Assembly (NCBI GenBank): GCA_046758065.1
Contig: JBHHZM010000078.1
Span: 1 to 14,465 of the forward strand
Direction of reading: 5' to 3'
From: JBHHZM01 sp046758065
Lineage (GTDB): Bacteria; Pseudomonadota; Alphaproteobacteria; JAAXGF01
Length of the DNA stretch: 14,465 nucleotides
Shown: positions 1 through 9,808 of the stretch, in pieces
How positions within the stretch are numbered: position 1 is the stretch's first letter
How the letters are laid out: each line of letters starts with the position of its first letter
The notes under the pieces: model-generated
The model's database searches: none
Seen by the model: the letters and a program-made list of their open reading frames with translations, nothing else
Told to the model about the DNA's origin: nothing
Translations under genes and position numbers: made by a program

Positions 1-477
1 GGCGGCTACGAGCAGGCGCTGTCGAACTTCGCCCGGCAGGCCAACGGCCATCCGAGCCAGGGCCTGCCCAAGGTCGGCTACGCGCTGTCGGCGGCGCTCG
101 CGGGAGATCTCGGGCGCGGCGTGTGGGCGATGCGGCGCGCGCTGCGTATTGATCCGCACGCGGTCCACTACGTTTACATCGGCGACACGCTCCGGCCGAA
201 GGTCGAATATCTCGTCGGCCGATACCGTTCCCGATCCGATCGCGGCGACGAGGGAGCGACGTTCATGCTCGCTTCGCTCCATTACCTCTTGCGCGATACC
301 GCTTCGGCCCGCGACGAAATCGATCTGGCCGTGGCCAACGGCGACCGCAATCCGAGCACCGTCAACCTCGAACAGTTGATCGCCGCGGAGTCCGGCGGCG
401 CAGAGGACCGGAAAGAAACCGCCGTTTCCGGCCTCTCGCGCGACGACCGCCCTCAGACGGCCGACGATTACCGATAA
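1..477 (+). CDS. TPR-like repeat protein, C-terminal part only
   Basis: The frame is open from base 1 to the TAA at 475-477, giving the last 158 residues of a protein that starts outside the window. The sequence reads as degenerate helical repeats: alternating Ala/Leu-rich helices, a motif like AMRRALRIDPHAVHY that resembles the end of a tetratricopeptide unit, and a later helix pair containing FMLASLHYLLRD. The last 35 or so residues are charged and low in complexity, probably a disordered tail. TPR-like proteins usually mediate protein-protein contacts; no specific role can be assigned. No catalytic motif, signal peptide or membrane segment is visible in this part. It lies 202 bases upstream of gyrA on the same strand. 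In many alphaproteobacteria ssb lies near gyrA, but this protein is not SSB. A GTG at 121 could be mistaken for a start, but the coding pattern continues upstream of it. Confidence 0.72.
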   Translation, partial: GGYEQALSNFARQANGHPSQGLPKVGYALSAALAGDLGRGVWAMRRALRIDPHAVHYVYIGDTLRPKVEYLVGRYRSRSDRGDEGATFMLASLHYLLRDTASARDEIDLAVANGDRNPSTVNLEQLIAAESGGAEDRKETAVSGLSRDDRPQTADDYR

Positions 478-587
478 ACGCCAACCGGTTTCGCCGCCGC
501 ACGGAGCCTCGCGCCGGCAACGAATTGCTCGGTCGGACGGTCACGCTTGGCTGGGGCACGCCAGGGATTTTGCCCGCCGCGCATCTA

Positions 588-616
588 TTGTTCGCACCTG
601 CAATATCCTGTAACAT
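588..616 (+). promoter_or_regulatory. candidate sigma-70 promoter for gyrA
   Basis: TTGTTC at 588-593 and TAACAT at 611-616 are separated by 17 bases, matching 3 of 6 and 4 of 6 positions of the -35 and -10 consensus. The spacing is ideal and the stretch is more AT-rich than its surroundings. It lies 63 bases upstream of the gyrA GTG. This is inference from sequence only. The rest of the 478-679 spacer shows no gene. Confidence 0.33.
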
Positions 617-679
617 CCGCCGCGCGGCCGGGGGCTGCCCAGGTCCCTCCGCCCGCCAAGGCAACTCATACAGTTTCGC

Positions 680-3405
<2,726 letters not shown>

Positions 3406-3409
<4 letters not shown>

Positions 3410-3933
3410 CCGGACGACAGATCGGGGTCTACCCGGGCACCTTCGACCCGATCACCCACGGTCACCTCGACATCATCCGGCGCGCCCGGCGCCTGGTCGG
3501 CCACCTGATCATCGGGGTCGCGGTCAACGCCGGCAAGGAACCGCTGCTCAGTCTCGATGAGCGCGTTCAGATCGTACGCGAGGAGGTCGCTCCCCTCGAA
3601 AGTGACGGCAACGGCGATATCGAGGTGCGTCCCTTCGACAATCTGCTCATGCAGTTCGCCGCCGAGGTCGGCGCCGGCATCGTCGTCCGGGGCTTGCGCG
3701 CGGTTTCCGACTTCGAGTACGAGTTCCAGATGACCGGCATGAACGCGCGACTCAATCCCGGGATCGAGACCGTGTTCCTGATGGCGACCGAGACCCATCA
3801 GTTCATCGCCTCGCGGCTGGTCAAGGAAGTCGCCCGTCTGGGCGGGGACATTTCGAGCTTCGTCTCGCCCAGCGTGTGCCGCCACCTCGCGCAGGCCCTC
3901 GCGCGCGAGCGCCGCACGAACGCGCGCTCCTGA
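3406..3933 (+). CDS. coaD: phosphopantetheine adenylyltransferase (CoaD)
   Basis: The enzyme transfers AMP from ATP to 4'-phosphopantetheine, giving dephospho-CoA, the penultimate step of cytosolic coenzyme A synthesis. The 175-residue product has the nucleotidyltransferase signature GVYPGTFDPITHGHLD near the N-terminus, with the TxGH motif at residues 17-20. It also has the VRGLRAVSDFEYEFQM block and the C-terminal LVKEVARLGGDISSFV segment. Length matches the family (about 160-175 residues). The ATG overlaps the gyrA stop as ATGA, so translation is probably coupled. gyrA-coaD adjacency is common in alphaproteobacteria. The C-terminus has a short Arg-rich extension. There is no sign of transfer or damage. 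Confidence 0.97.
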
Positions 3934-4005
3934 CGGCGGTCCGCCCGGATCCGTCGTCGCGGGTGCCCCGATACCGCGCGATCCCCGAACCGTGACCCAC
4001 GAGCC

Positions 4006-5043
4006 ATGAAGGTCGATGTCTTCGATTTCGATCTGCCGCGCGAGCTGATTGCCGCGCGTCCGGCCGTGCCACGGGATGCCGCGCGGCTGCTCGAAGTGCG
4101 CGAGGACGGTCTCGACGACCGGTGTGTCGCCGACCTGCCGAAGCTGCTCGCTCCCGGCGACCTCATGCTGTTCAACGACACTCGCGTCATTCCGGCGCGG
4201 CTCGTCGGCCGGCGTGGTACGGCGACGGTCGAAGTGACGATTCACAAGGCGGTCGGGCCGGCCCTCTGGGACGCTTTCGCGCGACCGGCGCGCAAACTGC
4301 GGCCGGGCGACCGGATCGACTTCGCGCCCGGCTTCGCCGCCGAGGTCGCCGCCAGACGCGAGGACGGCGAGGTGCGGCTGCGCTTCGGTCTCTCCGGCGC
4401 GGCCTTGCACGGGGCGATCGCGCGCCACGGCGCCATGCCGCTGCCGCCCTATATCCCGCGCCCGCGCGGCCCGGACGCCCGCGACGCCCGCGATTACCAG
4501 ACCATCTATGCGCGCCACGACGGCGCGGTGGCGGCGCCGACCGCCGGCCTCCATTTCACGGCCGAACTGCTCGCCGCGCTCGAGGTGCGCGGCGTCGCCG
4601 CGGCCTACGTGACGCTCCATGTTGGCGCCGGCACCTTCCTGCCGGTCAGGGTCGCCGATACGCGCGACCATCGGATGCTGCCCGAATTCGGGCGCATCGA
4701 CGGCGAAACCGCGGCGGCGATCGAACGGACGCGCGCCGCGGGCGGCCGCATCGTGGCCGTCGGCACCACCAGCCTGCGCCTCGTCGAGAGCGCGGCCGGC
4801 GAGAACGGCGCCGTCGCGCCGTTTGCGGGCGAGACCGACCTGTTCATCACCCCCGGCTACCGCTTCAGGGTCGTCGATGCGCTGCTCACCAACTTCCACC
4901 TGCCGCGCTCGACGCTGTTCATGCTGGTCTGCGCCTTCGCCGGGCTCGAACGCATGAAGGCGGCCTACGCCCACGCCACGGCGTCGGGCTACCGCTTTTA
5001 TTCATACGGCGACGCCAGCCTGCTGCACCGGGAGGCGACGTGA
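4006..5043 (+). CDS. queA: tRNA preQ1-34 S-adenosylmethionine ribosyltransferase-isomerase
   Basis: QueA transfers and rearranges the ribosyl group of S-adenosylmethionine onto preQ1 at position 34 of tRNAs with GUN anticodons, making epoxyqueuosine. The 345-residue product carries the expected signatures: LMLFNDTRVIPARL, APTAGLHFT, HVGAGTFLPV, GTTSLR, TNFHLPRSTLFMLVCAFAG, and the C-terminal YRFYSYGDASLL. Length is normal for the family. It lies 72 bases after coaD; the peptidyl-prolyl isomerase gene that often sits here in alphaproteobacteria is absent. It overlaps tgt as GTGA, and tgt product acts immediately before QueA in the pathway. One oddity: the segment usually resembling DHxMHxEW reads DHRMLPEFG (His222 to Gly228), with Leu225 where I expect a second His. 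Confidence 0.97.
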   Translation: MKVDVFDFDLPRELIAARPAVPRDAARLLEVREDGLDDRCVADLPKLLAPGDLMLFNDTRVIPARLVGRRGTATVEVTIHKAVGPALWDAFARPARKLRPGDRIDFAPGFAAEVAARREDGEVRLRFGLSGAALHGAIARHGAMPLPPYIPRPRGPDARDARDYQTIYARHDGAVAAPTAGLHFTAELLAALEVRGVAAAYVTLHVGAGTFLPVRVADTRDHRMLPEFGRIDGETAAAIERTRAAGGRIVAVGTTSLRLVESAAGENGAVAPFAGETDLFITPGYRFRVVDALLTNFHLPRSTLFMLVCAFAGLERMKAAYAHATASGYRFYSYGDASLLHREAT

Positions 5044-6185
5044 GCGGCGCGGGCATCGAGTTCGCGGTCGAGGCGCGCGACGGCATGGCGCGCTGCGGTG
5101 TGCTCGTCACGGCGCACGGCATCGTCCATACGCCGGCCTTCATGCCGATCGGCACGGCGGCGACGGTCAAGGCGCTGACTCCCGAAGCGGTGGCCGCGAC
5201 CGGCGCCGAGATCGTGCTCGGCAACACCTACCATCTGATGCTGCGCCCCGGCGCCGAGCGCATCGCCCGGCTCGGGGGTTTGCGCCGGTTCATGAACTGG
5301 CCCGGGCCGGTGCTCACCGATTCGGGCGGCTTTCAGGTAATGTCGCTCGCCAAGCTGCGCCGGCTGGACGAGGACGGCGTCGCTTTCCAGTCGCATATCG
5401 ACGGCAGCAGCCACCGGCTGACGCCCGAGCGCGCGATCGAGGTGCAGCGTCTGCTCGGCAGCACCATCGCCATGGCGCTCGACGAGTGCACGCCGTTTCC
5501 CGCCAGCGCGGACGAGGCGGCGTCCTCGATGCGTCGCTCGATGCGCTGGGCGGCGCGTTCGAAAGCGGCGTTCGTCGCGCGCCCCGGCCATGCGCTTTTC
5601 GGCATCGTCCAGGGCGGGGTGTATCCGCACCTGCGCGCCGAGTCGATTGCCGCGCTCCGCGATCTCGGTTTCGACGGCTACGCCATCGGCGGACTCGCGG
5701 TCGGCGAGGGGCAGGCGGCGATGTTCGACATGGTCGAGGCGAGCGTTCGCGATCTACCCGCCGAACGCCCGCGCTATCTGATGGGCGTCGGCAGGCCCGA
5801 CGACCTCGTCGGCGCCGTCGCGCGCGGTATCGACATGTTCGACTGCGTGCTGCCGACGCGCTCGGGCCGCACCGGACAGGCGTTCACCGGCCGGGGCACG
5901 GTCAACCTGTGCAACGCCCGCCACGCCGACGACCCGCGCCCGCTCGACGGGGCCTGCGACTGTCCGACCTGTGCCGGCTATGCCCGCGCCTACCTGCACC
6001 ATCTGCTGCGCGCGGGCGAGATACTCGGCGCCGTGCTGCTCACCCGGCACAACCTGCACTACTACCAGCGCCTGATGGCGGCGATGCGCGGGGCGATCCG
6101 CGAAGGACGCTTCACCGCCTTCGCCGCCGCCTTCGCCGAGGAACAGGCGCAAGGGGATATCCCGGCGCACCAAACGGAGTGCTGA
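5040..6185 (+). CDS. tgt: tRNA-guanine(34) transglycosylase
   Basis: Tgt exchanges guanine-34 for preQ1 in tRNA-Asp, -Asn, -His and -Tyr, the tRNA-level entry step to queuosine. The open frame extends far upstream inside queA, but protein homology begins at the GTG at 5040, which overlaps the queA stop as GTGA. This gives 381 residues, a normal length. The catalytic residues are visible: Asp94 in VLTDSGGFQVMS and the nucleophile Asp268 in MFDCVLPTRSGRTGQAF (equivalents of Zymomonas mobilis Asp102 and Asp280). The zinc site is intact: Cys306, Cys308 and Cys311 in CDCPTC, plus His337 in TRHNLHYYQ, with the same 31-residue Cys-to-His spacing as in the Z. mobilis enzyme. It closes the gyrA-coaD-queA-tgt block and converges on the next gene. 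Confidence 0.97.
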   Translation: MSGAGIEFAVEARDGMARCGVLVTAHGIVHTPAFMPIGTAATVKALTPEAVAATGAEIVLGNTYHLMLRPGAERIARLGGLRRFMNWPGPVLTDSGGFQVMSLAKLRRLDEDGVAFQSHIDGSSHRLTPERAIEVQRLLGSTIAMALDECTPFPASADEAASSMRRSMRWAARSKAAFVARPGHALFGIVQGGVYPHLRAESIAALRDLGFDGYAIGGLAVGEGQAAMFDMVEASVRDLPAERPRYLMGVGRPDDLVGAVARGIDMFDCVLPTRSGRTGQAFTGRGTVNLCNARHADDPRPLDGACDCPTCAGYARAYLHHLLRAGEILGAVLLTRHNLHYYQRLMAAMRGAIREGRFTAFAAAFAEEQAQGDIPAHQTEC

Positions 6186-6218
6186 ACAACGCCGGTCGCA
6201 GCACGCCCGGACGGCGCT

Positions 6219-7238
<1,020 letters not shown>

Positions 7239-7243
7239 GGGAG

Positions 7244-7248
7244 CCCTT
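7244..7248 (-). promoter_or_regulatory. ribosome binding site deciding the DUF3179 start
   Basis: Read on the minus strand this is AAGGG, 5 bases before the ATG at 7238. It supports that start over the in-frame TTG at 7304, which would add 22 Arg-rich residues ahead of the signal peptide. Confidence 0.6.
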
Positions 7249-7334
7249 CGGCGCGGTTGAAGACGTACCGCCAATACTCTGACCGCTCGGGCAAAAACCG
7301 GCAAATCAAGCCTCCGTGATGGTGCCTCGGCCGC

Positions 7335-7362
7335 TTGACAGACGGAAGCGGCAATTTAGTGT
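7335..7362 (+). promoter_or_regulatory. candidate promoter of the dioxygenase-marR unit
   Basis: A perfect -35 hexamer TTGACA lies at 7335-7340. The best -10 candidate, TAGTGT at 7357-7362, matches 3 of 6 positions with a 16-base spacer. The palindrome at 7360-7369 overlaps this -10, a geometry suited to repression by a MarR-type protein. No transcription start is known. Confidence 0.5.
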
Positions 7363-7374
7363 GTACACAAACAA
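7353..7374 (+). promoter_or_regulatory. candidate MarR operator, site 1
   Basis: The stretch holds the perfect 10-base palindrome TGTGTACACA (7360-7369), preceded by AATTT (7353-7357) and running into GTACACAAACAA (7363-7374). The same AATTT plus GTAYACAAACAA arrangement recurs at 8930-8950. Both copies end 21 bases before a start codon. Assignment to the locally encoded MarR protein is inference from position and symmetry. Confidence 0.55.
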
Positions 7375-7395
7375 GTTTTCCGTGGAGCGGGAGAC

Positions 7396-8412
7396 ATGGC
7401 AAACCGGGATCGGTCGGACGCGGCGGAAGTCGCGCCGGTGGCAAAGCGGGTACCGTTCGAGACGATCCCGCTGATCGATTTCGGCCCGTTCCGTAGGGGC
7501 GCCGCCGCGGACAGGGTACGCGTCGCGCGCGAAATCGGCGATGCCTGTCGTCATGTCGGCTTCTTCTACGTTGCCAATCATGGCGTACCACAGGCGTTGA
7601 TCGACGCCGTGTTCGGCGAGGCCAGGCGTTTTTTCGCGCTCCCCCATGCGGAAAAAATGCGCATCGAGATCGGCAAATCGTCCAATCACCGCGGCTACTT
7701 TCCTCCGGGCGGCGAGAACGTCGATCCCGAGCGCACGATCGACGTCAAGGAAGGGTTCGACATGGCGCTCGAACTCGGGCCGGACGATCCGGACGTGCGC
7801 GTCGGCAAGCCGCTGCACGGACCCAACCAGTGGCCCGAAAACCTGCCCGGTTATCGCGAGACGCTGAGCGCCTATTACGATACGATCTGCGGCCTCGGGC
7901 GTCTGTTGTGCCGCGCCTTCGCCATCGACCTCGACCTGCCCGAGGATTTCTTCGACGACAAGGTCGACAAGCCGCTCGCCCAGCTTCGCCTCTTGCACTA
8001 CCCGCCGCAGAGCGGGCCGGTGAGCGAGAGGGAAATGGGGGTCGGCGCGCACTCCGACTACGGCTGCGTCGCCATGCTCTACCAGGACGACGTCGGCGGG
8101 CTGCAGCTCATGAACAGCGCCAGCGAATGGATCGCGGCGCCGCCCATTCCCGGCGTCTATGTCTGCAACATCGGCGACATGATGGCGCGCTGGACCAACG
8201 ACCGGTTCGCCGCGACTCTGCACCGCGTGGTCAACGTTTCGGGCCGCGACCGCTACTCGGCGGTGGTCTTCTTCGATCCCAACTTCGACGTCGAGGTCGC
8301 CTGTCTCGAAAGCTGCCAGAGCCCCGACGACCCGCCGCGCTATGCGCCGACGACCTCGGGCGCCCACCTTCTCCGCCGTTTCAACGACACCTTTACCTAT
8401 CGCAAGGCTTAG
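7396..8412 (+). CDS. isopenicillin-N-synthase-like Fe(II)/2-oxoglutarate dioxygenase
   Basis: The 338-residue product is a cytosolic non-haem iron oxygenase of the isopenicillin N synthase superfamily. The N-terminal DIOX_N-type region (IPLIDFGPF, GDACRHVGFFYVANHGVP) is followed by the double-stranded beta-helix core. The iron ligands are His219 and Asp221 in GAHSDYG and His276 in TLHRVVN. The RxS motif Arg286-Tyr287-Ser288 is the usual 2-oxoglutarate carboxylate site. Spacing nearly matches true isopenicillin N synthase (His214, Asp216, His270, Arg279, Ser281), but nothing else in the window suggests beta-lactam synthesis, so it is better treated as a catabolic oxygenase of unknown substrate. 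GGAG at 7384-7387 and GGGAG at 7389-7393 are possible ribosome binding sites. It is followed 5 bases later by the MarR gene. The fungal nicotinate cluster member HxnY belongs to the same superfamily, a precedent for a role near N-heterocycle breakdown. Confidence 0.93.
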   Translation: MANRDRSDAAEVAPVAKRVPFETIPLIDFGPFRRGAAADRVRVAREIGDACRHVGFFYVANHGVPQALIDAVFGEARRFFALPHAEKMRIEIGKSSNHRGYFPPGGENVDPERTIDVKEGFDMALELGPDDPDVRVGKPLHGPNQWPENLPGYRETLSAYYDTICGLGRLLCRAFAIDLDLPEDFFDDKVDKPLAQLRLLHYPPQSGPVSEREMGVGAHSDYGCVAMLYQDDVGGLQLMNSASEWIAAPPIPGVYVCNIGDMMARWTNDRFAATLHRVVNVSGRDRYSAVVFFDPNFDVEVACLESCQSPDDPPRYAPTTSGAHLLRRFNDTFTYRKA

Positions 8413-8417
8413 GGTCC

Positions 8418-8876
8418 GTGGCAGGCGCCCGTTCCAGACGGCCCGACGAAAGCGGTGACGGACGGCGCTACGTGCTCGAGGACCAGGTCGGCCATCTCCT
8501 GCGACGGGCGCACCAGCGCGCCACCGCCGTCTTCCTCGATCGCATCGGCAACGGTCAGCTCACGCCGATGCAGTGGGCCGCGCTCGTCAAGCTGCGCGAC
8601 GAGGGGCCGCTGTCGCAGAACCATTTGGGGCGGCTTACGGCAATGGATCCGGCGACGATCCAGGGCGTCGTCCGGCGCCTCCGCCGCCGCGGGCTGATCG
8701 AGCGCCGCGCCGACGCGAACGATCGCCGCCGCAGCGTGCTGCGCCTGACGCCGGCGGGCGGGGCGCTCGTCGCCGAGCTCGACACCAACGGTCTCGGCGT
8801 CAGCGAAGCGATCCTCGAACCCCTCGACGAGCGCGAACGGCGACTGTTGCTTGCGCTTCTGCGGCGTATCGGCTGA
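8418..8876 (+). CDS. MarR family transcriptional regulator
   Basis: The 152-residue product has a MarR-type winged helix: a dimerising N-terminal helix region (HLLRRAHQRATAVFLDRI), then LTPMQWAALVKLRDEGPLSQ, the recognition helix region (AMDPATIQGVVRRLRRRGL), and the wing with the family Asp-Arg-Arg signature (ADANDRRRSVLRLTPAG). MarR proteins usually bind short palindromes as dimers and often release DNA on binding an aromatic ligand. The GTG at 8418 follows the dioxygenase stop by 5 bases, with AGGG just upstream; a second in-frame GTG at 8472 would give 134 residues and still keep the DNA-binding domain. Its position between two promoters with the same palindromic element suggests it controls both units, and itself as part of the first. 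The effector may be the pathway substrate or an intermediate; this is inference. Confidence 0.92.
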   Translation: MAGARSRRPDESGDGRRYVLEDQVGHLLRRAHQRATAVFLDRIGNGQLTPMQWAALVKLRDEGPLSQNHLGRLTAMDPATIQGVVRRLRRRGLIERRADANDRRRSVLRLTPAGGALVAELDTNGLGVSEAILEPLDERERRLLLALLRRIG

Positions 8877-8904
8877 GCGGGAGCGTCGAAGCCGCGCTTC
8901 GCGC

Positions 8905-8934
8905 TTGAACGAGCAGCGGCCTTTCGGGTAATTT
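8905..8934 (+). promoter_or_regulatory. candidate promoter of the molybdenum hydroxylase unit
   Basis: TTGAAC at 8905-8910 (4 of 6 consensus) and TAATTT at 8929-8934 (3 of 6) are 18 bases apart. The palindrome at 8932-8947 overlaps the -10. The arrangement parallels the promoter upstream of the dioxygenase gene. It is a weak match taken alone; the parallel is what makes it worth listing. Confidence 0.38.
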
Positions 8935-8950
8935 GTAGGTATACAAACAA
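8930..8950 (+). promoter_or_regulatory. candidate MarR operator, site 2
   Basis: A perfect interrupted palindrome, TTTGTA-N4-TACAAA, lies at 8932-8947. It is embedded in AATTT (8930-8934) and GTATACAAACAA (8939-8950). The latter matches site 1 (7363-7374) at 11 of 12 positions and lies at the same 21-base distance from the following start codon. It is read as an operator for the MarR protein encoded just upstream. Confidence 0.6.
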
Positions 8951-8971
8951 TCGGGGTCGGCGGCGCGATCC

Positions 8972-9808
8972 ATGGCCACCTATCTGCGACCGGACGAGCT
9001 TGAAGAAGCGCTCGAGGCGCTGGCGGCGGGCGGCCTTACCATCGTCGCCGGCGGCACCGATTTCTACCCGGCGCGCGTCGGCCGGGCGCTCGACGACGGT
9101 GTGCTCGACATCACCGGGCTCGGCGCGCTGCGCGGGATCGGCGAAGCGGACGACGCCTTTCGAATCGGCGCGCTCGCGACCTGGAGCGAATTGATTGCGA
9201 CGCCGCTGCCGCCCTGCTTCGACGGTCTCAAGCGCGCGGCACGCGAGATCGGCGGCGTGCAGGTGCAGAACGCCGGCACGATCTGCGGCAACCTCTGCAA
9301 CGCCTCGCCCGCAGCCGACGGGGTTCCCAATCTGCTCGCCCTCGATGCGGTCGTCGAAACGGCATCGCGCGACGGGGTCAAGCGCGCACCGCTCGCCCGG
9401 TTCATCACCGGCAACCGCGAAACCGTGCTCGGCTGCGACGAGATGGTGACCGCCCTGCTCGTGCCCAAGCCCGCGCGTCCGGCGCGCAGCACCTTCCTCA
9501 AGCTCGGTGCGCGGCGCTATCTCGTGATCTCGATCGTCATGGTCGCGGCGGTCGTCGAGGGCGACGGGGCGGTCGCAGCGGCGCGCGTCGCCGTCGGCGC
9601 CTGTTCCGCGGTGGCGCGGCGGCTTCCCGAGCTCGAAGCGGCGCTCGTCGGCCGCCCGCTCGACGGAACGCTCGGCGCCGTGGCGAACGAATCGCATCTC
9701 GCCGGCCTCAGCCCGATCGACGACGTTCGCGGCAGCGCCGTCTACCGCCACGATGCGGCGCTTACGCTCGTGCGCCGCGCGCTCGACGAGCTTGGGGGCG
9801 CGGCATGA
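8972..9808 (+). CDS. FAD-binding subunit of a molybdenum hydroxylase (CoxM/YgfM-like)
   Basis: The 278-residue product is the flavin subunit of a xanthine-dehydrogenase-family enzyme. It passes electrons from the [2Fe-2S] clusters of its partner to an acceptor such as NAD+. The FAD-binding motif VAGGTDFY falls at about residues 25-32. The second flavin loop reads QNAGTICGNLCNASPAADG, with Cys where most relatives have Gly or Ala in the TxGN motif. The C-terminal CO-dehydrogenase flavoprotein domain ends with SAVYRHDAALTLVRRAL, typical of the family. Its stop overlaps the start of the fused Fe-S/Mo subunit as ATGA, so the two are probably made together. The split between a separate FAD protein and a fused Fe-S/Mo protein matches E. 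coli YgfM and XdhD (YgfN). The Shine-Dalgarno is unclear. Electron acceptor and substrate cannot be read from the sequence. Confidence 0.93.
   Translation: MATYLRPDELEEALEALAAGGLTIVAGGTDFYPARVGRALDDGVLDITGLGALRGIGEADDAFRIGALATWSELIATPLPPCFDGLKRAAREIGGVQVQNAGTICGNLCNASPAADGVPNLLALDAVVETASRDGVKRAPLARFITGNRETVLGCDEMVTALLVPKPARPARSTFLKLGARRYLVISIVMVAAVVEGDGAVAAARVAVGACSAVARRLPELEAALVGRPLDGTLGAVANESHLAGLSPIDDVRGSAVYRHDAALTLVRRALDELGGAA

Noticed and set aside
4122..5039. Upstream extension of the tgt frame through queA
   Set aside because: The frame is open by chance; residues before the GTG at 5040 are Arg/Pro-rich and not Tgt-like, and queA occupies the region.
6186..6218. Intrinsic terminator between tgt and the DUF3179 gene
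   Set aside because: Only a 4-base GCCG/CGGC pairing with a long loop is found, with no T-tract.
7239..7304. Longer DUF3179 start at the TTG at 7304
   Set aside because: It would put 22 Arg-rich residues before the signal peptide, while the ATG at 7238 has a well-placed AAGGG.
7396..8412. True isopenicillin N synthase
   Set aside because: The fold and ligands agree, but no beta-lactam synthesis genes are near, and the superfamily covers many other reactions.
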